DNA of 10,373 nucleotides from Deltaproteobacteria bacterium. Its GTDB lineage: Bacteria > Desulfobacterota > Desulfobacteria > Desulfobacterales > B30-G6. The stretch is from assembly GCA_003647375.1 (NCBI GenBank), contig QMMS01000152.1, positions 1 to 10,373 on the forward strand. Direction: 5' to 3'. A program made the position numbers and the translations under genes. Positions within the stretch are counted from its first letter, which is position 1, and each line of letters opens with the position of its first letter. The notes under the pieces are model-generated. The model was not told the DNA's origin and ran no database searches. It saw only the letters and a program-made list of their open reading frames with translations. This document shows positions 1 to 6,457 of the stretch, piece after piece.

Positions 1-1
1 A

Positions 2-751
2 TCCGAAGCCTGTGACGTCAGCGAAGCCACGGTTGTCAGATTTGTCACTCAACTGGGCTATGGTGGATATGGAGAATTTCTCCAGGCATTACGGGACTTC
101 GTCGATACCGGGCTGACCTTGCCGGACAGAGTCGATCTTCCGGGAATGGGAGCGCCGGGAACCGACCGATTTCACAGGGTCGTGTTTGACGAGATGAACA
201 ATTTAAAGCAATTCTACGAAACCATCGATATGAAAATCATGGAAACGTTCGTGGAAGCCCTTGGGGAAAGCCCCTGGATCTACATCATCGGATCCCGCCT
301 TTCCTATGCCTTTGCCTATTACCTGGGGTGGTCTCTGACCAAGGTGCGCAAAGGGGTTCATATACTCAACGGCAGTGACAGCACGGCCATCGACTGGCTC
401 ACAAATGCCCCTGCCGATAGCCTGATTGTGATGATTGCTACATCACGGTATCCCAATGAATTGATAAAGCTGGGCAAAGTGGCTCGACGCCTGGGGCATC
501 GACTCCTGGTCATCGCAGACAGCTCGCTCTGCCCCCTGATTCAATTTGCGCACACGTCTTTGGTTGCCCCATCAAAATCGATTCCGCTCATCGGCAACCC
601 AAGCATGATTTCCTGTATTGCCAACTACCTGGTGCTGGAACTTGCCAGTCGTCAGGACAGTCGTTTCAGTTCACATCAAGAAAAATTGGAGCAAGTGTAT
701 CTGGAGAATGATATTCTGTTCAATCTCCATGTGGAAGATTTTGACCAATAA
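2..751 (+). CDS. RpiR-family transcriptional regulator with SIS domain (5' end outside window)
   Basis: The reading frame is open from base 2, so the gene starts upstream and only about the last 249 residues are visible. The TTG near base 119 is an internal Leu codon, not a start. The first ~40 codons encode the end of an RpiR-type helix-turn-helix, with the typical run VSEATVVRFVTQLGYGGYGEF. A SIS (sugar isomerase) fold follows: IYIIGSRLSYAFAYYLGW near window codons 95-112, then DSLIVMIATSRYPNELIKL and GHRLLVIADSSLCPLIQFA, which match the usual order of SIS strands and phosphate-binding loops. Family members are DNA-binding regulators whose SIS domain senses a small ligand, often a phosphosugar, but some control amine or amino acid catabolism. 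The flavoprotein gene starts 39 bases downstream on the same strand, so it is the likely target or operon partner. The ligand cannot be told from the sequence. About 35-40 N-terminal residues are missing compared with typical ~285-residue members. Confidence 0.9.
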   Translation, partial: SEACDVSEATVVRFVTQLGYGGYGEFLQALRDFVDTGLTLPDRVDLPGMGAPGTDRFHRVVFDEMNNLKQFYETIDMKIMETFVEALGESPWIYIIGSRLSYAFAYYLGWSLTKVRKGVHILNGSDSTAIDWLTNAPADSLIVMIATSRYPNELIKLGKVARRLGHRLLVIADSSLCPLIQFAHTSLVAPSKSIPLIGNPSMISCIANYLVLELASRQDSRFSSHQEKLEQVYLENDILFNLHVEDFDQ

Positions 752-777
752 AGTATTCGACTTGATACAATAATTAT

Positions 778-786
778 GGAAGGAGG
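778..786 (+). promoter_or_regulatory. Ribosome binding site choosing the ATG at 791
   Basis: A strong Shine-Dalgarno run (AAGGAGG, 780-786) lies just before the ATG at 791. An in-frame ATG at 776 overlaps the start of this purine run and has no ribosome site of its own. The later start is therefore preferred, although its 4-base spacing is short. Confidence 0.7.
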
Positions 787-790
787 CATC

Positions 791-3208
791 ATGAAGAAAC
801 ATGCTAGAGTCGTTGTGATCGGCGGCGGCGCCATCGGTGTCAGCGTGACCTACCACCTGGCAAAATACGGATGGCAGGATGTGGCTTTGGTTGAAAAACA
901 CGAACTGACCTCAGGGTCAACCTGGATGGCTGCTGGGAACTGCTCTTTTTTTCATGGGAATTATTATTGTACCCAGGTTAACATGAAAAGCATCGAACTG
1001 TACCAGCAACTGGAAAAGGAGACGGGACAGTCTGTGGGCTGGCACACCACCGGTTCCATTCGGACGGCTGACAATCCGGGTCGGATGGAAGAGCTTGGAT
1101 ACATTTACAGCATGAACCGCTGTCTGGGATTGGATGTGAACTGGGTGACCTCGGAAGACATGGCAAAGATGCACCCACTGATCAACGTCGATGGTTTTAT
1201 CGGAGGTCTTTACTGGCCTGATGACGGCGATGTCGATCCTAATGGCATCACCATGGCCATGAGTATCGGGGCTAAAAAATTTGGTGCGGAGATCAATACC
1301 CACACCCGTGTGACCGGCATCGAGCAGACCGATTCCGGCGAATGGCTGGTGCACACCGACAAGGGTGACATCACCTGTGAGTTTGTGGTCAACGCTGCCG
1401 GTCTCTGGGCACCGCAGGTTGCTAAAATGGTGGGCCTGGAGATTCCCTCTATCGCAGGTGAACATACCCATATTCTATTTGAAACAATTCATGCCGTGGA
1501 AGAGCGGGACGGTTATCTACCCCTTGTGCGTGATCCCGACCGCTCCATTTACATACGCCAGGAGATGGACAGCCTGATCCTGGGTCTGTACGAAAGCAAG
1601 GTCAAACAGTGGCATCCCGAAGGCGTACCCTGGGATTATGCTCAGAACGAGTTGCAACCGGACATCGATCACATTGCAGACTTTATCGAAAACGGCATCT
1701 ACCGCTTTCCCATCATGGGCGAAACTGGTTTCAAACATGTCACCGACGGCCCCATTACCTACACCCCCAATGGAGATCCCCTGGTGGGACCGGCTTATCC
1801 ACTAAGAAATTTCTACCACGCCTGCGGCTACAGCTTCGGTATTACCCAGGCAGGAGGCATCGGCCACTACCTGGCAGGCTGGATCATGGAAGGCGAACCG
1901 GAAATCGACCTGTGGGCGGTAGATAGCCGACGTTACGGTGCCTCTGTCAACTGGGCCTACAACCATGAAAAGATTGAAGACACTTATCCACGACTTTACG
2001 CCATTATCTGTCCCAATGATTGGCGGGATGCTGCCCGTCCCAACAGAACCAGCCCCATCTATGAATACCAGAAACAGGCGGGTGCTGTTTTTGGCGATTA
2101 TTACGGGTGGGAATGCCCTAACTATTTTACCCAAACAGAGGCGGATAAACGGGAAAATCCGGGCTGGACACGGAACAATGCTTTTCCATATGTTGCCGAT
2201 GAGTGCCGGCATGTAATGAATCACGTGGGACTACTCGATTTGACCCGATTTGCAAAGACGAAAGTCAGCGGCCCCGGCGCGGAGACATGGTTGAATACCC
2301 TGACATGTCAAAAGGTTCCGGTGAGAGAAGGGCGGATTGCCCTTAGCCCCATGCTGGATTCAAATGGAAATTTCAAGTCTGATATGACCATTACTAAAAC
2401 TAAAGAGGGGGAATACTTCTGTGTGACCGCCAGTGTCGGGAAGCGGCACGACCAGCACTGGTTGATGCAGAATCTGCCTGGGGATGGTTCAGTGGAAATG
2501 ATGGATATGACCTATCAATTGGGCTGTCTGATCCTTGCCGGCCCCAAAAGCCGTGAATTGCTGCAAGCTGTTTGTTACGGTGATCTTTCCGATGAGGCGT
2601 TTCCCTTTGGAACCAGCCGCGAAATTTATGTGGGCCGGGTCAAGTGCCGGATCAATCGCATGACCTATGTGGGAGAGTTGGGTTATGAAATATTTCATCC
2701 CATCGAGCAGCAGATTTCGGTATACAAGACCCTGACCGGTGCTGGTGATGCTTTTGATCTGCGAATGTTTGGCATGTATGCCATGGAGTCCATGAGATTG
2801 GAAAAAGGTTATCTGGCCTGGAAAAATGAAATGAATGTTCACCATACGCCCCTTGAGACGCCTGTGGCTTGGACTGTCAAATGGGATAAGGATTTTATTG
2901 GAAAGCGTGGCCTGGAAAAACAAAAAACTGCCGGAATCCCCCGCCGGCTGGTATGTATGACCATAGTGGCGGAAGACACCGATCCATGGGGCTATAATCC
3001 CATTTTTAGCGGTGATGAGATTGTCGGCATGACGTCTTCGGGTGGGTACGGCCATCGCGTGGAGCAAAGCATCGCCCTGGGATATGTACCGCCTGAATTT
3101 GCAACCCCTGGAGCCCGGTTGGCGGTCGAGGTTCTGGGAAAAAAACGGCCGGCTGAGGTCGTGGCCATGCCATTATACGACCCTGAAAATAAGCGTATGA
3201 AAGCCTAA
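791..3208 (+). CDS. FAD-dependent oxidoreductase/GcvT-type folate protein, dimethylglycine or sarcosine dehydrogenase family
   Basis: The protein has 805 residues from the ATG at 791, the usual size for two-module dimethylglycine dehydrogenase/sarcosine dehydrogenase proteins. The N-terminal half is a DAO-type FAD module: GGGAIG at residues 11-16 with Glu35 ending the second strand, TSGSTWMAAG at 40-49, a conserved DVDPNGITMAM segment, and the pair His225 and Tyr254, which align by eye with active-site His and Tyr of dimethylglycine oxidases. From about residue 440 on it is a GcvT (aminomethyltransferase) folate module. This contains SDMT with Asp531, in the place of the folate-binding Asp of dimethylglycine oxidase, and MFGMYAMESMRLEK at 659-672, a GcvT hallmark. 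Known relatives oxidise an N-methyl group and pass the one-carbon unit to tetrahydrofolate, giving 5,10-methylene-THF, in the soluble fraction. The oddity is Met46, where characterised relatives have the His carrying covalent FAD. Substrate is inferred only: dimethylglycine, sarcosine or another N-methyl compound, supported by the MttB-like gene downstream. Confidence 0.9.
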   Translation: MKKHARVVVIGGGAIGVSVTYHLAKYGWQDVALVEKHELTSGSTWMAAGNCSFFHGNYYCTQVNMKSIELYQQLEKETGQSVGWHTTGSIRTADNPGRMEELGYIYSMNRCLGLDVNWVTSEDMAKMHPLINVDGFIGGLYWPDDGDVDPNGITMAMSIGAKKFGAEINTHTRVTGIEQTDSGEWLVHTDKGDITCEFVVNAAGLWAPQVAKMVGLEIPSIAGEHTHILFETIHAVEERDGYLPLVRDPDRSIYIRQEMDSLILGLYESKVKQWHPEGVPWDYAQNELQPDIDHIADFIENGIYRFPIMGETGFKHVTDGPITYTPNGDPLVGPAYPLRNFYHACGYSFGITQAGGIGHYLAGWIMEGEPEIDLWAVDSRRYGASVNWAYNHEKIEDTYPRLYAIICPNDWRDAARPNRTSPIYEYQKQAGAVFGDYYGWECPNYFTQTEADKRENPGWTRNNAFPYVADECRHVMNHVGLLDLTRFAKTKVSGPGAETWLNTLTCQKVPVREGRIALSPMLDSNGNFKSDMTITKTKEGEYFCVTASVGKRHDQHWLMQNLPGDGSVEMMDMTYQLGCLILAGPKSRELLQAVCYGDLSDEAFPFGTSREIYVGRVKCRINRMTYVGELGYEIFHPIEQQISVYKTLTGAGDAFDLRMFGMYAMESMRLEKGYLAWKNEMNVHHTPLETPVAWTVKWDKDFIGKRGLEKQKTAGIPRRLVCMTIVAEDTDPWGYNPIFSGDEIVGMTSSGGYGHRVEQSIALGYVPPEFATPGARLAVEVLGKKRPAEVVAMPLYDPENKRMKA

Positions 3209-3225
3209 CCCGAATAGTTTTTATC

Positions 3226-3257
3226 TAGTGTCCGTCCAGAAATGTGGATGGGCACTA
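3226..3257. repeat. Near-perfect hairpin between flavoprotein and methyltransferase genes
   Basis: The arms TAGTGTCCGTCCA (3226-3238) and TGGATGGGCACTA (3245-3257) pair over all 13 positions, two of them as G-U wobbles, around the loop GAAATG. The element is bracketed by a short direct repeat TATCTA (3222-3227 and 3256-3261) that overlaps the outer ends of the arms. No run of T follows on either strand, so it does not look like an intrinsic terminator. It could be a REP/MITE-type repeat, a transposon-end remnant, or an mRNA processing or stabilising hairpin between two cotranscribed genes. Only one copy is in the window. Confidence 0.7.
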
Positions 3258-3285
3258 TCTAAGATCGTGAAACCATTTAACGCGT

Positions 3286-3292
3286 GGAAAGG
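3286..3292 (+). promoter_or_regulatory. Ribosome binding site choosing the ATG at 3300
   Basis: GGAAAGG ends 7 bases before the ATG at 3300. The alternative in-frame GTG at 3228 lies inside the 3226-3257 hairpin and has no ribosome site, so 3300 is the better start. Confidence 0.6.
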
Positions 3293-3299
3293 TTCACCG

Positions 3300-4805
3300 A
3301 TGAGGAAACGGAATAAGAAACTCATCAAGATGTTTGATGATGCGGTTTTCTCGGAAAAAGAATATAATTTTGGGCAAGCGAAGCATTACTACCAGCAAGT
3401 TGTAATGCTGCACCCAAGCAGTCCTGAGGCAGATATCGCTAGAGAGCGAATCCAGGACATGGAGACCCTTTCCAAGGAGAAGAGGATATATCAGCGGATA
3501 CATGCCAACGCCAAGAGAATACTGACCGAAATCGGCATGGATATATCGGCCAGTCCTGTTTTGATGGAGCTTCTCCTTACCGCCGGCGCAATTGACACGA
3601 ACAGTGAAAAGGCGCTGTTCATTCCCATAAAGGTGAACTATCTGGAAGCCTGTCTGGAGGCGGTGCCCAGGGACATGCCGGAAGATCCCGGGGAAAACGC
3701 TTTTGGCACCGGTGCCACGCCACCGTTTCTGCTCCGCCCGGGAAGAGACGATCTTGCCCCAGCCAACCGGAGAGAATTCGAAGAAATTGTCAGAACCGCT
3801 GCGGAATATGCAGACACACTGGGTATTTTCTCGATCCCGGTGGCTACGGATAAATCGATTTCCGTTTTTGAAAGCTCCCGGCTGATGGAATCGTATTTTT
3901 CGGATCTCAAGATGACCTATACCCGCAATATGTCGGATGCCGAGACGACCTATTTCCAGAACAGAGACGACTGGATGGATGGCACCAGCCTGCTGACGTC
4001 CATGACCTTCATGCCCAACATGGTGGATCCGTTTATACGAAGCGCCAGGGTCGGCAACAACCTGCTGCTTCTGGATCTCACCATTGCCGGGGCTTCGGGA
4101 CCTGCTAGCCCGGAGGCTTTGCTGACCCAGATACACGCCCAGGTGTTGTTTATGATGATGCTGGCCCAGACCATTCACCCCGGCATCGGGTGTGTTCATG
4201 GGGGTATTCCGGATGTTTTGGGCATCAGCGGCGATCTTGATTACAGCGATCCGGGGCAACCGATCATCAATTCTGCCATGGCGCGTCTCAATTTGTGGGT
4301 AACCGGCTTTCCGTCAGCTCAATCGGGCGGCAGTACCAGCATCGTCAACGATATACCGGCGGCGGTTGAGGAGTCGGAACGTTCCCGAAATACACTGAGA
4401 TTATATGGCGTACATATCCTGCGTCATGCCATGGGAGCCATGGGGAACTTGAACTATTTCAGTCTCGAAAAATTTGTCGAGGATTGTAAGCGCGAGAGAA
4501 CCGCCAGGTTGCAATGGCTCAGGACCCGACATGATTTTGTGGTGCCACTCCACCTGCCGGAAGATCCTGATGCGGTGTCGGGAATTCGGGAAATCGTAGA
4601 GAAGGGGGGAGCCAAAAATGCGGACCACACCCTCAACCATGTGGATGCATTTGCCCGCTGGCACAAGGTATTGGCAGATGCTGGTGAGAAAAAGGTCTAT
4701 TTCCCGGAGCTAAGGGATATCGCCACGGATATCGGAGAAGAAGTGGAGCGGGGTCCCGAAGAGGATACCATTACCCAACTCCAGGAGACGTTTCTTAAAG
4801 GCTAA
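3300..4805 (+). CDS. MttB-family (trimethylamine methyltransferase-like) protein, non-pyrrolysine, with TPR-like N-terminus
   Basis: From the ATG at 3300 the protein has 501 residues. From about residue 62 it follows the MttB superfamily: an N-terminal helical pattern around IYQRIHANAKRILTEIGMDI, a central barrel region with FMPNMVDPFIRSARVGNN and VHGGIPDVLGISGDLDY, and a C-terminal DHTLNHV with His443 and His447, matching the HTLxH motif in the second copy at 4848-6302. The frame has no internal amber codon, so it is not a pyrrolysine enzyme. Studied non-pyrrolysine members demethylate glycine betaine, proline betaine, carnitine or butyrobetaine and pass the methyl to a corrinoid protein. 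Residues 12-52 (AKHYYQQVVMLHPSSPEADIA region) look like one TPR of the kind seen in cell-envelope assembly proteins, which is not usual in this family. The C-terminal GPGGHFL motif of typical members is not clear here. The gene probably shares a transcript with the flavoprotein 91 bases upstream. The substrate is unknown. Confidence 0.82.
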   Translation: MRKRNKKLIKMFDDAVFSEKEYNFGQAKHYYQQVVMLHPSSPEADIARERIQDMETLSKEKRIYQRIHANAKRILTEIGMDISASPVLMELLLTAGAIDTNSEKALFIPIKVNYLEACLEAVPRDMPEDPGENAFGTGATPPFLLRPGRDDLAPANRREFEEIVRTAAEYADTLGIFSIPVATDKSISVFESSRLMESYFSDLKMTYTRNMSDAETTYFQNRDDWMDGTSLLTSMTFMPNMVDPFIRSARVGNNLLLLDLTIAGASGPASPEALLTQIHAQVLFMMMLAQTIHPGIGCVHGGIPDVLGISGDLDYSDPGQPIINSAMARLNLWVTGFPSAQSGGSTSIVNDIPAAVEESERSRNTLRLYGVHILRHAMGAMGNLNYFSLEKFVEDCKRERTARLQWLRTRHDFVVPLHLPEDPDAVSGIREIVEKGGAKNADHTLNHVDAFARWHKVLADAGEKKVYFPELRDIATDIGEEVERGPEEDTITQLQETFLKG

Positions 4806-4806
4806 C

Positions 4807-4842
4807 CCGAACATTTCATGAAATTTGCCGAAAGACGTTCGG
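4807..4842. terminator. Possible weak bidirectional terminator between convergent methyltransferase genes
   Basis: The 42-base gap between the two convergent genes holds an inverted repeat CCGAAC (4807-4812)/GTTCGG (4837-4842), a perfect 12-base palindrome ATTTCATGAAAT (4813-4824), and an alternative short hairpin CCGAA (4828-4832)/TTCGG (4838-4842). No T-run follows on either strand, so a termination role is a guess from location. Confidence 0.25.
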
Positions 4843-4847
4843 TCTAA

Positions 4848-6302
4848 TCAGCCTGTTGCCATCAATTTCTCACCATTTTCCCTAATCTTGCGGATCGCCG
4901 ACAGGGTTTTATCAGCGAGGGCTGGTGCCTCATGAGTCTCGAGGATCTCATGTAGTTTTTCCTGGATCACGGCAGCCAGATCCTTTGAACCTGCCTGCTG
5001 CCATACCTCGCGGGGCTCTCGCGTCATCAAGCCCGGTACCCAGAGCTCATCCTTAAAGTGTTCAAGGGTATGTGTCTCCTGTAGGAAATGCCCGCCGGGT
5101 CCCACATTTTCAATCACTTTGCGAGCAAGTGTTTCCTGATTGACCGTAATGCCACGGATAAAGCGTTTGGTCATGCCGATATTTTCATTGCCCAAAACCA
5201 GTTGAGCGGTCGAGCAAATCATGCCGTTGTCCATATAGCCGACGTCATGGATCAAGTTGAGACCGCCAAGGCCCTGGGCCAGAATCGAAAATGCCGACTC
5301 AGCGCCTGCTTGTGCATCCAGAACTTTCGCACCTGTTGACCCAGCCAAGCCCCATGTGGGCAACCCAAAAGACAGTGCTACTTCGGCCTGAGCAGTCAGA
5401 GCAAGACTCATTTCAGGGCACGCCAGGGACAAGAGACCGGAAGACATGTCCAAGGCGCCGAAATTGCACCCCATACTACAGGGACAGCCTGGATTTCGGA
5501 GTTGGGCCAGTACGATGCACATGAGTGCTTCGGCCGTACCCTGGACCAGTCCACCGGCAAGCGTCACCGGGGCTGTGGCTCCGAACTGGATCGATGGACC
5601 TTGCATCTGGGGTAGATTCAAGTCAGCGCAAACGAAAATCCTGTCGATGACATCTGCCGGATGAACAAGCGGAGATATGGGTTCAGGGTAGAAAATGAGA
5701 AACGGGCGATCCTGAAGATTATCCAGGCCTCCGGCCACTTCAGCCGCCATTTCATAAACCAGTTCCACACCTTTGGGTGTATAGCCGATGAAAACAATGG
5801 GTTTGGTGGTATTTGTGACAACCGCTTCGAATTCATACAAGTCTGCAACGGTGGGTGGAACATCCTGAACCGAACCCATGGGCATGACCCAGTTGATATG
5901 TTCCATGGCATCGGCCACCTTGGCGCCGTTGGCGATATCAGTCACATAGGTGGGATGGATTTCACCTGTCAGGACGTCCATGGTATTCGGGCTTGCAGTG
6001 GAGGTGCCATAATAGCTTTTGCGTCCCTCTACTTCCATGGCCGGTTGGCCATCACGACTGTAGATCGTGTATCCCTTGGGCGTGGTGTCCAGACATGCTT
6101 TCACCACGTGTTCGGGGACTTTCACATGTTCGTCTCTGACAAGACATCCAGCCTGCTTGAGCATTTTTCTGGCGCCGTCGTGAAGCACCTTGAACCCCAC
6201 CTTGGCCATGACATCGTAGCTGGCACGTTTGATTTCCGACACCTGATCGTGGGTAAGTACCCGGAACGAAACCGATCCTTTTTCGATTGAGCCTGTCTGC
6301 AT
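4848..6302 (-). CDS. MttB-family (trimethylamine methyltransferase-like) protein, non-pyrrolysine
   Basis: Two adjacent ATG codons, at 6305 and 6302, could start the gene. The strong GAGGAGG (plus-strand complement at 6310-6316) is 4 bases from the first and 7 from the second, so 6302 (484 residues) is preferred. The product is a canonical MttB-superfamily protein: an alpha/beta barrel core, the central segment GSTGAKVLDAQAGAESAFS (about 322-340), then GPGGHFL (402-408) and HTLEH (412-416) in numbering from the first ATG. There is no in-frame amber codon. The family's known role is transfer of a methyl group from a quaternary or tertiary amine to a cob(I)alamin-bearing corrinoid protein in the cytoplasm. 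It is clearly a different subfamily from the copy at 3300-4805: it lacks the TPR-like extension and keeps the C-terminal motif better. It converges with that copy and is transcribed away from the stress protein gene. No corrinoid protein gene is adjacent. The substrate cannot be named from sequence. Confidence 0.9.
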   Translation of the reverse strand: MQTGSIEKGSVSFRVLTHDQVSEIKRASYDVMAKVGFKVLHDGARKMLKQAGCLVRDEHVKVPEHVVKACLDTTPKGYTIYSRDGQPAMEVEGRKSYYGTSTASPNTMDVLTGEIHPTYVTDIANGAKVADAMEHINWVMPMGSVQDVPPTVADLYEFEAVVTNTTKPIVFIGYTPKGVELVYEMAAEVAGGLDNLQDRPFLIFYPEPISPLVHPADVIDRIFVCADLNLPQMQGPSIQFGATAPVTLAGGLVQGTAEALMCIVLAQLRNPGCPCSMGCNFGALDMSSGLLSLACPEMSLALTAQAEVALSFGLPTWGLAGSTGAKVLDAQAGAESAFSILAQGLGGLNLIHDVGYMDNGMICSTAQLVLGNENIGMTKRFIRGITVNQETLARKVIENVGPGGHFLQETHTLEHFKDELWVPGLMTREPREVWQQAGSKDLAAVIQEKLHEILETHEAPALADKTLSAIRKIRENGEKLMATG

Positions 6303-6334
6303 CATGATTCCTCCTCAGGAATTTAGTACCTTCG

Positions 6335-6356
6335 TATTGACAACGGGTTGTCGATA
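6335..6356. promoter_or_regulatory. Candidate operator palindrome in divergent spacer
   Basis: GACAAC (6339-6344) and GTTGTC (6347-6352) form a perfect 6-base inverted repeat with a 2-base centre. After one mismatched pair, three more pairs (TAT at 6335-6337 and ATA at 6354-6356) extend it to a 22-base near-palindrome. This is a plausible dimeric regulator site. It overlaps a possible -35 box for the rightward gene and lies 30-50 bases upstream of the leftward methyltransferase gene. Which protein would bind is not known. Confidence 0.45.
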
Positions 6357-6365
6357 TTTGATATT
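6337..6365 (+). promoter_or_regulatory. Possible sigma-70-type promoter for the stress protein gene
   Basis: A full-consensus TTGACA at 6337-6342 is followed after 17 bases by GATATT (6360-6365), a 4-of-6 match to the -10 consensus. Transcription would begin near 6372 and leave a leader of about 85 bases holding the two hairpins at 6399-6439. The weak -10 keeps confidence low. Confidence 0.35.
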
Positions 6366-6398
6366 GTAGGGATAGGAATATTAGCCGTTTGCCCTGGA

Positions 6399-6411
6399 GC
6401 GACACTGTCGC
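6399..6411. repeat. 13-base perfect palindrome upstream of stress protein gene
   Basis: GCGACA (6399-6404) and TGTCGC (6406-6411) pair perfectly around a single C. It may be a regulator site or part of a leader structure, together with the AT-rich hairpin 5 bases further on. Confidence 0.45.
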
Positions 6412-6416
6412 ATTCT

Positions 6417-6439
6417 ATAAAATCGTGCAACGATTTTAT
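6417..6439. repeat. 10-bp perfect hairpin just upstream of the stress protein ribosome site
   Basis: ATAAAATCGT (6417-6426) pairs fully with ACGATTTTAT (6430-6439) around a three-base GCA loop. It ends 5 bases before the AAAGGAG ribosome site (6445-6451). It could be an operator, or an RNA hairpin that affects translation or message stability of the gene at 6458. Confidence 0.55.
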
Positions 6440-6457
6440 TAAAGAAAGGAGAACAGA

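Noticed and set aside
3226..3257. Intrinsic terminator after the flavoprotein gene
   Set aside because: The stem is strong, but no T run follows on either strand, so it was listed as a repeat/hairpin instead.
3228..3299. 24-residue upstream extension of the first methyltransferase starting at GTG 3228
   Set aside because: The GTG lies inside the hairpin arm and has no ribosome site; ATG 3300 has a well-placed GGAAAGG.
3294..4259. Long 321-codon open frame on the minus strand opposite the first MttB-like gene
   Set aside because: It is antisense to a protein with clear family motifs, shows low-complexity shadow composition, and has no recognisable domain or ribosome site.
5661..6290. 209-codon plus-strand open frame opposite the second MttB-like gene
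   Set aside because: It is antisense to a well-supported conserved protein and has no family-like motifs.
3300..6302. Pyrrolysine-containing trimethylamine methyltransferases
   Set aside because: Both MttB-like frames run full length with no internal amber codon, which argues for the non-pyrrolysine branch.
6395..6411. Sigma-54 (-24/-12) promoter before the stress protein gene
   Set aside because: The GG and GC elements are 12 bases apart instead of 10 and the flanking bases do not fit.
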